37,720 nt of DNA from NCBI GenBank assembly GCA_913020255.1, contig CAJWAW010000004.1, positions 1 through 37,720 on the forward strand, given 5' to 3'. This stretch comes from an uncultured Fidelibacterota bacterium. GTDB lineage: Bacteria; Marinisomatota; Marinisomatia; SCGC-AAA003-L08; GCA-002707645. The position numbers were made by a program, and so were the translations under genes. This document shows, piece after piece, positions 16,600 to 25,383 of the stretch (position 1 is its first letter; the number at the start of each line of letters is the position of its first letter). The notes beneath the pieces were generated by a model, which searched no databases, had not been told where the DNA came from, and was given only the letters and a program-made list of their open reading frames with translations.

Positions 16600-17992
16600 A
16601 TTTATCCTTAATTAAATTAATCAAATTATTAAGTATAGAATTTATTTTACCAGCTCCCATGCATATTATAAAGTCATTTGGATTTATAAGATTTATAATT
16701 TTATTTGGAATATCATTCTTATCTTTTACGTAATAAATATTTTTATAATTTTTTTTATCTAACTCATCTTTAATTAACATACTTGAAATTCCAGGAATTT
16801 TTTTTTCACGTGCTCCGTATATATCTGTAATAATTATTATATCTGAAAGAGATAAGGCTTTTGAAAATTCTTTGAAAAATTCTTTGGTTCTTGAAAATAA
16901 ATGTGGTTCAAAAATTGAAATAATTCTATTTTCCCAACCTAACTTAGCAGCATTTATAGTATGTTCAATTTCAATAGGGTGATGTGCATAGTCATCAATA
17001 ACATAAATATTATTTTTTTTATTATTATATACTAATTCAAAACGACGTTGTACCCCAGAATAAGAGTTTAGTGATTTTGAAATAATATTGCTTTTTATTC
17101 CAAGCTCAAGAGCTATTGTTGTTGCTGCAAGGGCATTATATATATTATGAATGCCTGGATAATTTAATGTTACTTTAAAGTTAGCATTATAAATACTAGA
17201 TTTAATTTTGAAATTAGATGTATTTTCATTAAAAGATATTATTTCAGCATTTACATCAGATTTATTTTTAATTCCATACGTGATTTTTGGTCTATTAATT
17301 TTATTATCTATTGTTTTTAAATGTTTAGAATCATTATTTATTGCAATTTTACCATAAAAAGGAACAGAATTTGCATATTTAGAGAATGTAGTTTTTAAAT
17401 CATCTAAATTTTCATAGCAATCTAAATGTTCAAGGTCTAAATTATTTATAATAGAATATGTGGGATTTAAGTGAAGAAAACTTCTATCAAATTCATCTGC
17501 TTCAACTACAATAATATTACCATCACCTGAAATATTATTACTATTAAATTTATTTACAATTCCACCAATAATTAAAGTTGGATTAAGTTTGTTCTCATAT
17601 AGAATAGAACCTAAAATTGATGATGTAGTAGTTTTTCCATGTGTACCAGCAACGCCAATGCTTATATCTTTTATCTTTATTATTTCACCTAGTAATTCAG
17701 ATCTTTTTATTATAGGTATGCATTTGTTTAGACCATATTGAAGCTCATTGTTATTTTTGTTTACAGCTGAAGAATAGACAATTAAGTTACAATTTGAAAT
17801 ATTTTCTTTTTTATGATTATAGAATATTTTAATTCCAATTTTATCTAGATGAATTGTAATCTTTGATTTGTTTAAATCTGAGCCGGAAATTTTAAAACCA
17901 TGGTTGTATAGTAATTCTGCCATACCGCTCATACCAATTCCACCAATTCCGACAAAATGTATATGTTGTTTTTGTGTAATAAAATTATTCAT
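16586..17992 (-). CDS. murC: UDP-N-acetylmuramate--L-alanine ligase MurC
   Basis: Cytoplasmic ATP-dependent ligase that adds L-Ala, the first residue of the peptidoglycan stem, to UDP-MurNAc. It has 468 residues. The N-terminal nucleotide-sugar domain begins HFVGIGGIGMSGMAELL. The ATP-binding P-loop is GVAGTHGKTTTSSILG, and the central VVEADEFDRSF and C-terminal VIDDYAHHPIEI motifs are those of MurC rather than MurD, E or F. It shares one base with murG at its start and 14 with ftsQ at its end. No murB (supplier of UDP-MurNAc) or ddl is found in the cluster. Confidence 0.97.
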   Translation of the reverse strand: MNNFITQKQHIHFVGIGGIGMSGMAELLYNHGFKISGSDLNKSKITIHLDKIGIKIFYNHKKENISNCNLIVYSSAVNKNNNELQYGLNKCIPIIKRSELLGEIIKIKDISIGVAGTHGKTTTSSILGSILYENKLNPTLIIGGIVNKFNSNNISGDGNIIVVEADEFDRSFLHLNPTYSIINNLDLEHLDCYENLDDLKTTFSKYANSVPFYGKIAINNDSKHLKTIDNKINRPKITYGIKNKSDVNAEIISFNENTSNFKIKSSIYNANFKVTLNYPGIHNIYNALAATTIALELGIKSNIISKSLNSYSGVQRRFELVYNNKKNNIYVIDDYAHHPIEIEHTINAAKLGWENRIISIFEPHLFSRTKEFFKEFSKALSLSDIIIITDIYGAREKKIPGISSMLIKDELDKKNYKNIYYVKDKNDIPNKIINLINPNDFIICMGAGKINSILNNLINLIKDKYEKS

Positions 17993-19077
17993 TATATATT
18001 TTTAATAATATGATTTATTATTGTTTTTGTAGCATTAGGTTTTACAATGCTTACAGTATTATTTTCTAATTCTTCAATTTTTTGATTATTATTTATTAAC
18101 ATCTTTATATATGATTCTAGATTGCCATTTTTAAGCTCTTTCTGTAATATTTTTTTACAAGCTTTTTTGGATTCTACATGATTCGCATTTATTTCTTGAT
18201 GATTCTCAGCTGAAGATGGTAAAGGAATTAAAATCATAGCTTTTTTAAAATAGGCAAGCTCACTAATAGCTATTGCTCCTGCCCTAGAAATGACTATGTC
18301 TGCTGCCGAATAAGCAGTCGACATGTCTTTGATGAAATCTGATATTAGGATTGATTTATTATTTATGTTATTTTGTATTTTATTTATATCACACGAACCA
18401 CATTGCCATAGAATTTGTAAATTATTTTTAATATAAAATTTTATATTTCTACTTATATGCATATTAATTGCTTGTGCTCCTTGACTTCCTCCAACAATTA
18501 ATATTAGTTTTTTATTAATATCAAATTTCAATTTATTTTTAGCTGCTTTTCTATCAATTATTTTTAAATCATTTCTTAAAGGGTTACCAGTAAATATATA
18601 ATTTTTATTTTTCAAATGATATGTCTTGGGATAACCCGAAAATATATTTCTTGCATATATATGAAGTCTTTTTGTGATTATCCCTGGAATGGAATTTTGA
18701 TCCTGAATAAAAATAGGAATTTTTAAATTAATTCCAGCAATTAAAGGCAATCCTGAAGCATATCCACCCGTACCAATAATTGCACATGGTTTATATTTTA
18801 GTATCAGAATTATAGATAATAAATATGAAAATATAAATCTTACAGGGAAGAGTAAATTTTTAAGTATTGATTTGATTGATAAGTCTCTTTGCAATCCTCT
18901 TATATTAAATAAATAATATTTAAATGATTGGTTCTTGAAAAAAACTTTTTCAACACCAAATTTTGAACCAATAAAAATTACAGAATAATTGTTTTTAATT
19001 AATTCTTGACCAATTGAAATTGCTGGGAATAAATGCCCACCAGTTCCTCCTCCAGCTATAAATATAGTTTTATTCAT
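17992..19077 (-). CDS. murG: UDP-GlcNAc:lipid I N-acetylglucosaminyltransferase MurG
   Basis: GT-B enzyme of 361 residues that adds GlcNAc to lipid I to form lipid II on the inner face of the membrane. The N-terminal AGGGTGGHLFPAISIGQEL is the diagnostic glycine-rich loop. IIGTGGYASGLPLIAG and the donor-side GGSQGAQAINMHI, then VISRAGAIAISELAYFKKAMILIPLPSSAENHQ-type loop (SRAG, and ENHQ for UDP-GlcNAc binding) complete the set. Start overlaps the ftsW end by 8 bases. Confidence 0.97.
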   Translation of the reverse strand: MNKTIFIAGGGTGGHLFPAISIGQELIKNNYSVIFIGSKFGVEKVFFKNQSFKYYLFNIRGLQRDLSIKSILKNLLFPVRFIFSYLLSIILILKYKPCAIIGTGGYASGLPLIAGINLKIPIFIQDQNSIPGIITKRLHIYARNIFSGYPKTYHLKNKNYIFTGNPLRNDLKIIDRKAAKNKLKFDINKKLILIVGGSQGAQAINMHISRNIKFYIKNNLQILWQCGSCDINKIQNNINNKSILISDFIKDMSTAYSAADIVISRAGAIAISELAYFKKAMILIPLPSSAENHQEINANHVESKKACKKILQKELKNGNLESYIKMLINNNQKIEELENNTVSIVKPNATKTIINHIIKNI

Positions 19078-20182
19078 AATTGATATATTTGTATTTATAA
19101 ATATTTGTATAATTTGATATATTCATTAAAATCCCGATTGATATCATATTGAATAATGTATGTGAGCCCCCATAACTAAAAAATGGTATTGGTAGTCCTG
19201 TTGTAGGAAATAATCCAACAACATAACTTGCATTAATTAAAAAATAGTATAATATATTTAATATTATTCCCAATGAAAGCATTGAGCTAAATATATCTGG
19301 CGCTGATTTACAAATATTTAATCCATAAAAATAAAAACTTAAAAATAAAATGAATAGAATTAATATTCCAATAAAACCAAATTCTTCTCCAATTATTGGT
19401 AGAATAAAGTCAGTATGAACTTCAGGTAGAAAACCTTCTTTAATCAAGCTATTGCCAAAACCTACACCAAATAATCCACCATTACCTAAGGCATTAATTG
19501 AGTTTTCAGTTTGAATGTTTGCATTCCCACCATACCACCAATTTTCAAATCTTTCTTTTTGAAAAGCCGTACTATATATTTTTATAAATACACTAATGCA
19601 AGTAATAGTAAATGGTACAAGAAGATACTTTATTTTTAAGCCTGATATAACTAATAATGAAACTATTATTAGAGTAATAGAAAAGGATGTGCTTAAATCA
19701 GGTTGGAAAAATATAAGTAATATAGTTATTAAAAAATATGGAATGAATTTGTATAAAAGTACATTAATGTTATTTATTTTATTTTTATTGTCTTCAATAA
19801 ATTTGGCAGTAAAAATAATTAGTGCTAATTTAGCAAAATCTGATGTTGTAAATAAATTTCTACCATTAATTATAAGCCAACGACTTGTTGTATTATCTTT
19901 ATTTAGATAGTAAGCTGCAAGCATACATATCCAAGATATAATTAAAATTAAAAGTGCATTTTTTTTAATTAATGAAAAATTAACTAGATAATAAATAAAT
20001 AAAAAAGCAATGATTCCAATTAAAACTCTAATTAAATGCTTATCTATATAAAAAGAATAATCGCCAAATCTATTAATTGCTAATGTACTACTTGCATTAT
20101 ATAAAATTACTGAACCTAAAAATATTATAAATATAATTATATATATAATAGGTTTTTCATATATGTATTGGTTATTTTTCAT
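19070..20182 (-). CDS. ftsW: Lipid II polymerase FtsW (SEDS family)
   Basis: Multi-membrane SEDS glycosyltransferase of 370 residues that polymerises lipid II at the septum together with its partner transpeptidase FtsI. About ten hydrophobic helices are visible. Conserved pieces include KLALIIFTAKFIE, the loop with FLPEVHTDFILPIIGEEFGF (carrying the catalytic-region Asp and Glu), and the C-terminal GLPIPFFSYGGSH. Its place among murD and murG and the presence of ftsI in the same operon favour FtsW over RodA. It starts 2 bases after murD. Confidence 0.95.
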   Translation of the reverse strand: MKNNQYIYEKPIIYIIIFIIFLGSVILYNASSTLAINRFGDYSFYIDKHLIRVLIGIIAFLFIYYLVNFSLIKKNALLILIISWICMLAAYYLNKDNTTSRWLIINGRNLFTTSDFAKLALIIFTAKFIEDNKNKINNINVLLYKFIPYFLITILLIFFQPDLSTSFSITLIIVSLLVISGLKIKYLLVPFTITCISVFIKIYSTAFQKERFENWWYGGNANIQTENSINALGNGGLFGVGFGNSLIKEGFLPEVHTDFILPIIGEEFGFIGILILFILFLSFYFYGLNICKSAPDIFSSMLSLGIILNILYYFLINASYVVGLFPTTGLPIPFFSYGGSHTLFNMISIGILMNISNYTNIYKYKYINYE

Positions 20183-20184
20183 AT

Positions 20185-21546
20185 TTACGCATAGTACTTA
20201 TATATAATTTCTTTAAACTTATTTCCACGTTCTTCATAGTTTTTAAATTGATCAAAACTTTTAAATCCAGGAGATAGTAGTACCGTATGTGTTGGTTTAG
20301 CATGTTTTAATGCTATAGATATAGCTTCAGAAAATTTTTTACAATAAAAGCAATCTTTATATCTTGATATTATATTTGCTAATTTTTCTCCAACTTCTCC
20401 ATAACATACAACTTTGTTAATATTATTTTTTTTTATAAGATCCTCGATAGACTTATTATCAATTTTATTAGATGTATAGCCTCCTAGTATTAAGATAATT
20501 TTATTTTTAAAACTTTCTAGGGCAGATTTAGTTGAGTTTAAATTTGTAGCTTTAGAGTCATTAATAAATAAAATCTTTTTGTTTATTTCAACTTTTTCCA
20601 TTCGATGACTTAAAGGTTTAAAATTAGTTAATGATTCCTTTATATGATTGTTTTCGATATTAAATAGTTTTGCTATTTGTATGACTGCAAGCATATTTGA
20701 AAGATTATGCATACCAATTAATTTTGTTTCATTTTGCTTTATAATTATTTTTTTAGATTTTTTGGAATAAATTGAATTTGAATCTACAAATAAATTATTT
20801 TTATTTATTGTTGAATACGGCTTTGCAATTTTATTTTGCATAAAATATTTTGATAGATTAATGTCATCTTGGTTGTAAACAATATGTGATTTTTCATCAA
20901 GGTTTTTTATTATATTCATTTTATCATTAAAGTAATTTTTAAAATTACCATGTCTATCTAGATGATCATTTTGAATATTTAAAATGCAGGATAATTTTGG
21001 CTTGAATTTTACAATCTTTTGTAATTGAAAGCTACTTAGTTCTAGAATATGTATCAATGATGTTTTTGTAGTTTCTAATTCTTTAATTACATTCATGCAA
21101 AATGATTTCCCTATATTCCCACCTAAAAAAACTTCTTCATATTTATTTTTAAAAATATCACTTAACATTTTAACAACAGTTGATTTTCCATTTGATCCAG
21201 TAACAGAAATTATTGGAGATTTTGAAAACCAAGAACCAAATTCAATTTCGCTAATTATGGGTATATTTGTGTTTGCTATTTTTTGAATTATTTCAGATTT
21301 ACTTGGATCTATACCTGGACTAATTATAGCTAAATCACAATCCAAACATTTATTGGAATGAGAAAATTCTATTTTAATTTTATCACTTAAAAGATTAATT
21401 TCTGTTTGCTTTTTATTTGTGCTTAATAATACTTTTGCACCTAAATGATTTGCTAGGTTCGAAGCTCCTTGACCACTAATGCCTGCACCTATTACAGTAA
21501 TTTTTTTATTATAAATATTATTTTTTATTTCTTCTATATTAATCAT
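20185..21546 (-). CDS. murD: UDP-MurNAc-L-alanine--D-glutamate ligase MurD
   Basis: Cytoplasmic ligase of 453 residues adding D-Glu to UDP-MurNAc-L-Ala. The N-terminal domain has VIGAGISGQGASNLA. The ATP loop is SVTGSNGKSTVVKML. The NIQNDHLDRHGNFKNYF segment is the Mur DHLDRH motif, and LSHRMEKV plus NDSKATNLNST are MurD-typical. The C-terminal part has ILGGYTSNKID and LLSPGFKSFDQFKNYEERG, which is a hallmark of MurD. The gene overlaps mraY by 4 bases at its start. Confidence 0.97.
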   Translation of the reverse strand: MINIEEIKNNIYNKKITVIGAGISGQGASNLANHLGAKVLLSTNKKQTEINLLSDKIKIEFSHSNKCLDCDLAIISPGIDPSKSEIIQKIANTNIPIISEIEFGSWFSKSPIISVTGSNGKSTVVKMLSDIFKNKYEEVFLGGNIGKSFCMNVIKELETTKTSLIHILELSSFQLQKIVKFKPKLSCILNIQNDHLDRHGNFKNYFNDKMNIIKNLDEKSHIVYNQDDINLSKYFMQNKIAKPYSTINKNNLFVDSNSIYSKKSKKIIIKQNETKLIGMHNLSNMLAVIQIAKLFNIENNHIKESLTNFKPLSHRMEKVEINKKILFINDSKATNLNSTKSALESFKNKIILILGGYTSNKIDNKSIEDLIKKNNINKVVCYGEVGEKLANIISRYKDCFYCKKFSEAISIALKHAKPTHTVLLSPGFKSFDQFKNYEERGNKFKEIIYKYYA

Positions 21547-22667
21547 TGTGTTTTAAATGTAGTTAATGAAATAAGTGCTAAAATAATACCAATAATCCAA
21601 AATCTTACAACAACGTGATTTTCACTCCAGCCCTTAAGTTCAAAATGGTGGTGTAGAGGAGCCATGTTGAAAAATCTTATACCTCTCCCATATTTAAATT
21701 TTGTTATTTTGAAGTATAGAACTTGAATGATAACTGAAAGTGACTCAATGACAAAAACACCTCCAATTATAATTAATAATAATTCTTTTTTTAGTAATAC
21801 TGCAAGAGTTCCAAGAGCAGTACCTAGTGCTAATGAGCCAATATCTCCCATAAATATTTTAGCGGGGTAAGCATTATACCAAAGGAACCCAATACATGCG
21901 CCTATCATAGATAAACAAAATATAAATAGTTCTCCACTATTTGGTATGTAAATAATATTTAAATAATTACTATAATCAATTCTTCCACTAGCATAAGCTA
22001 TTGCAGCAAAAACAAGTGTTGAAATTGCAACTAATCCGGTTGCTAGACCATCTAATCCATCAGTTAAGTTTATTGCATTTGATGTTCCGGTAATTATTAA
22101 TATAACTAGTATAATATATAAATATATCCCAACATCAAAGAAACCATTAGCAATAAATGGCAATGAAATACTTGAGGAAGTTATTGAAGTTAGTGTATTT
22201 TGAGATGAAATGATATTGTAATCAATCAAATTATTATATATAATTATATATGAAATAATTATACCAATTAAAATTTGGCCAATTAGTTTATATCTTGCAA
22301 TTAATCCTTTTGAATAATTTTTTTTAATTTTTAAATAATCATCAATAAAACCAATGATACCCATCCATGATATCGCTAATATGACAATAATAATAAAGTA
22401 ATTATTTAATTTTGCCCAGAGGATCGTGGGAAGGATAATAGATAGTAATATTATTACCCCTCCCATCGACGGTGTACCTTCTTTATGAAGGTGAGAATCA
22501 GGCCCAGTTTTTCGGATTTTTTCACCAAATTGGTGATTTTTAAGTGTGCGGATGATTTTAGGCCCGATGAGGAAACTTATAAATAATGCTGTTATTGCTG
22601 CTCCAATTGCTCTAAATGAGATATATTGTATAATGTTTAAATTTTCATTTAATAAATAATAAATCAT
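21543..22667 (-). CDS. mraY: Phospho-N-acetylmuramoyl-pentapeptide transferase MraY
   Basis: Integral membrane enzyme of 374 residues that transfers phospho-MurNAc-pentapeptide to undecaprenyl phosphate, making lipid I. Ten membrane helices are predicted by eye. Diagnostic motifs: GTPSMGGVIILLS, the Asp pair in FIDDYLK, NAINLTDGLDGLATG, AKIFMGDIGSLALG, and the His cluster PLHHHFELKGWSE. The long periplasmic insert near residues 145-175 matches the extra segment often seen in Bacteroidetes-type MraY; that comparison is from memory. It lies 3 bases after murF and overlaps murD. Confidence 0.98.
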   Translation of the reverse strand: MIYYLLNENLNIIQYISFRAIGAAITALFISFLIGPKIIRTLKNHQFGEKIRKTGPDSHLHKEGTPSMGGVIILLSIILPTILWAKLNNYFIIIVILAISWMGIIGFIDDYLKIKKNYSKGLIARYKLIGQILIGIIISYIIIYNNLIDYNIISSQNTLTSITSSSISLPFIANGFFDVGIYLYIILVILIITGTSNAINLTDGLDGLATGLVAISTLVFAAIAYASGRIDYSNYLNIIYIPNSGELFIFCLSMIGACIGFLWYNAYPAKIFMGDIGSLALGTALGTLAVLLKKELLLIIIGGVFVIESLSVIIQVLYFKITKFKYGRGIRFFNMAPLHHHFELKGWSENHVVVRFWIIGIILALISLTTFKTQ

Positions 22668-22670
22668 GAT

Positions 22671-23954
22671 TTATAATTGATATATCCTTTCTAGTTGCAT
22701 ACTTCTTGATCCTTTTAAATAAACTAAATCATCATTGCAAGCGAGATTATTCAATTCAATTCTCAAATTATTTATATTTGAAAAGTGCTTCGAATATTTT
22801 GATTCATTAATGTCTTTATTTGTATGCTTTGATAAATATCCAATCGTTAAAACAATATCGATATTTGATTTGTTAATTAACTTTGATAGTTTTTTATGCT
22901 CTATAAATTGATCTTTTCCTAATTCAAGCATATCTCCAATAATTATAATTTTTTTACCTTTTGCCTGCATGCTGTCAAATCTATCAATAGCTAGTTGCAT
23001 AGATTTTGGATTTGAATTATAAGAATCATTAATTATACTATAATTTTTATATTTTATTATATTACCTCTACCATTTGGTAGATTGAAGCATTTGATGGAG
23101 TCATTGATTATATTATCTGAAATTTTAAGAGTTTTAGATATAATGGCAGCAGATTTTATTAAATATTTAAGATAGATTAAATGGTTCGGTATTTTTATTT
23201 CTTTTATGATTGTATTATTTAAATTTTTGCTGAAATTAAAAAATATAGAATTACAATTAATTTGCTTATCTGATAAAAGCACGTAATCATTATTGATAAA
23301 GGCAATTCCATCAGTATGAGTATTTTTATAAATTGCAATTTTTGTATCATAAATTTCATTAAAGGAATTGTAGTTTTCTATATGAGCATTAGATATGTTT
23401 GTGATAAATGAATAGTATGGCTTTACAATTTCACATAATTTTTTAATTTCATTAGGTTTGCTAGCGCCATATTCTAATATACAATAGTCATCATTTAAAG
23501 ATGTTGATAAAAACGTTAATGGTAATCCAATTGTACTATTATAGTTACCTGAAGTTTTAGAACAATTGAATTGATTTAGAAATATGTTATAAATTAAATT
23601 CTTTAATGTTGTTTTTCCATTTGACCCAGTTATACCGATAACTTTAGATTTTGATAATTTTTGCCACTCGATGCATAACTTATAAATTTCGTTTTTTATC
23701 GATTTAGTATTAATGATTTTTTTATTTTTGTTTTTTAATTCGCTAAAAGCAATAATAGCTCCATATTTTAAAGATATATTTATAAAATCATGACCATCAA
23801 AATTTTTACCTCTTATTGGGAAATAAATGTCACCTTCTCTAATTTTTCTTGAATCAATAGTTAATCCATTAATAGTATTTATTTTATTATTTCCATATAA
23901 TCTATTAAATAGATTGATAAATGTATTTTTGTTTTTTATATTAATTCTCATCAA
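22671..23954 (-). CDS. murF: UDP-MurNAc-tripeptide--D-alanyl-D-alanine ligase MurF
   Basis: Cytoplasmic ligase of 427 residues that adds D-Ala-D-Ala to complete the pentapeptide. It has the MurE/MurF-type N-terminal substrate domain (LTIDSRKIREGDIYFPIRG-like, with GKNFDGHDFI), the ATP loop VIGITGSNGKTTLKNLI, EYGASKPNEIKKL, NISNAHIENYNSF, and INDSYNSNPKSMQLAI, which is MurF-specific. GDMLELG follows. It overlaps the murE end by 14 bases. In the Bacteroidetes clusters I recall, murF lies elsewhere; here it sits in the proteobacterial-like position between murE and mraY. Confidence 0.95.
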   Translation of the reverse strand: MMRINIKNKNTFINLFNRLYGNNKINTINGLTIDSRKIREGDIYFPIRGKNFDGHDFINISLKYGAIIAFSELKNKNKKIINTKSIKNEIYKLCIEWQKLSKSKVIGITGSNGKTTLKNLIYNIFLNQFNCSKTSGNYNSTIGLPLTFLSTSLNDDYCILEYGASKPNEIKKLCEIVKPYYSFITNISNAHIENYNSFNEIYDTKIAIYKNTHTDGIAFINNDYVLLSDKQINCNSIFFNFSKNLNNTIIKEIKIPNHLIYLKYLIKSAAIISKTLKISDNIINDSIKCFNLPNGRGNIIKYKNYSIINDSYNSNPKSMQLAIDRFDSMQAKGKKIIIIGDMLELGKDQFIEHKKLSKLINKSNIDIVLTIGYLSKHTNKDINESKYSKHFSNINNLRIELNNLACNDDLVYLKGSRSMQLERIYQL

Positions 23955-25383
23955 TTATTTTTCTCACTATATCTATATCGGAGTGAGGTATTTTATTATT
24001 TTTTATTATTTGATACTTTTCAATTCCTTTTCCTAGAATAAGTATTATAGAATTATTATGGGTTGATAGCGCATATTCTATAGCATGCTTACGGTTCTTG
24101 ATTATTTGATAAGATGATTTTTTAAATCCTAAGCAAATATCATTTATAATTAAATCTTCATTTTCATTTCTTGGGTTATCGTTAGTTATATAAATATAAT
24201 CTGAGTATTTTTCAGAAATCTCAGCCATCTTGGATCTTTTTGTTTTATCTCTATCTCCACCACAGCCAAAAATTGATATAATTTTTTCACTATTTTTCTT
24301 TAATTGATAAACATTCTCATATATATTGCTAAATGCATCAGGTGAGTGAGCATAATCAATTATTATTGTATTATTATTATGTAAATATTTTTCTAGTCTA
24401 CCAGGAACATTTTTGAAATGTTTTATTGATTCTATAATAATTTCGATTGGAATATTAAGTTTAATTGCACACAAAATAGATGCGGATAAATTTAATAAAT
24501 TAAATTTTCCAATAAGTTTTGTTTTAAATGAATATTTTTTCTTACAAAATAGTATTTTGACTTTAGAATAATTGCGATTTAATGAATAGTCAATTATTTG
24601 TAAATCAGAATTTTCTTTAAATCCAAACGTAAAGTGATTACATTTTATTTTTTTAATAATATCTTTTGTTCTAATGTCATCATTATTTAGAATAGCGATA
24701 GATTTTTTATTTAATTTTGTAAATAATTTTAATTTACTATTAAAATATTTTTTTTGAGTTTTATGGAAATCTAAATGATCAAGACCCAAGTTAGTAAAAA
24801 TTGCAATATTAACATCTATGTTGTGAGTTCTATATAATTCAATTGCGTGAGATGAAATCTCCATTGGAACATATTTTCCACCTCCATCTTTAATTGTTTT
24901 TAATATTTGATGCAATTCAACTGACTCAGGTGTCGTAAAGCCTATTGAAATCATTCCAGTTGGAGTATTAAAACCCAGTGTACCAAGAGAGCTACTAGGC
25001 CTCATGCTAAATCTTATAATATGATCAATTATTTGTGTAGTAGTAGTTTTTCCATTAGTACCAGTTATACCAATTACATTTAATTTTTTTGAAGGGTTAT
25101 CATAAAAGTTGGCAGCTATTTTTGACATTACTTTTCTTGGATTTTGAACTTGCATTATTGGAACTCTATTTGAAATGGGAGCTCTTCCATTTGCCAGAAT
25201 CGCAGAAGCACCATTATTGATAGCTTCATTTATATAGTCGTGACCATCATAATTTTCACCAGACACTGCAATAAATAGACAATTATTTTTGACTTTTCTA
25301 GAATCATATGTTATTGAAGATATTTCTTGATCATTATGCTGACCTTTATATTCAATGTTTTTTAATAATTTTGATAGTTTCAT
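23941..25383 (-). CDS. murE: UDP-MurNAc-L-Ala-D-Glu--diamino acid ligase MurE (probably meso-diaminopimelate)
   Basis: Cytoplasmic ligase of 480 residues that adds the third stem residue. N-terminal SSITYDSRKVKNNCLFIAV and GENYDGHDYI; ATP loop VIGITGTNGKTTTTQIID; TTPESVELHQIL and MEISSHAI motifs; DHLDFHKT; and IIDYAHSPDAFSNIYE. The acceptor-selecting motif is Asp402-Asn-Pro-Arg405 followed by NE, the version that in characterised MurE enzymes binds meso-diaminopimelate (L-Lys enzymes differ here). So the peptidoglycan is probably meso-DAP type, as in most Gram-negatives. It shares one base with ftsI. Confidence 0.97.
   Translation of the reverse strand: MKLSKLLKNIEYKGQHNDQEISSITYDSRKVKNNCLFIAVSGENYDGHDYINEAINNGASAILANGRAPISNRVPIMQVQNPRKVMSKIAANFYDNPSKKLNVIGITGTNGKTTTTQIIDHIIRFSMRPSSSLGTLGFNTPTGMISIGFTTPESVELHQILKTIKDGGGKYVPMEISSHAIELYRTHNIDVNIAIFTNLGLDHLDFHKTQKKYFNSKLKLFTKLNKKSIAILNNDDIRTKDIIKKIKCNHFTFGFKENSDLQIIDYSLNRNYSKVKILFCKKKYSFKTKLIGKFNLLNLSASILCAIKLNIPIEIIIESIKHFKNVPGRLEKYLHNNNTIIIDYAHSPDAFSNIYENVYQLKKNSEKIISIFGCGGDRDKTKRSKMAEISEKYSDYIYITNDNPRNENEDLIINDICLGFKKSSYQIIKNRKHAIEYALSTHNNSIILILGKGIEKYQIIKNNKIPHSDIDIVRKIIDEN

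Noticed and set aside
19596..19910. + strand open frame of 104 codons inside ftsW
   Set aside because: Antisense to FtsW membrane helices, which often produces such hydrophobic or basic shadow frames.
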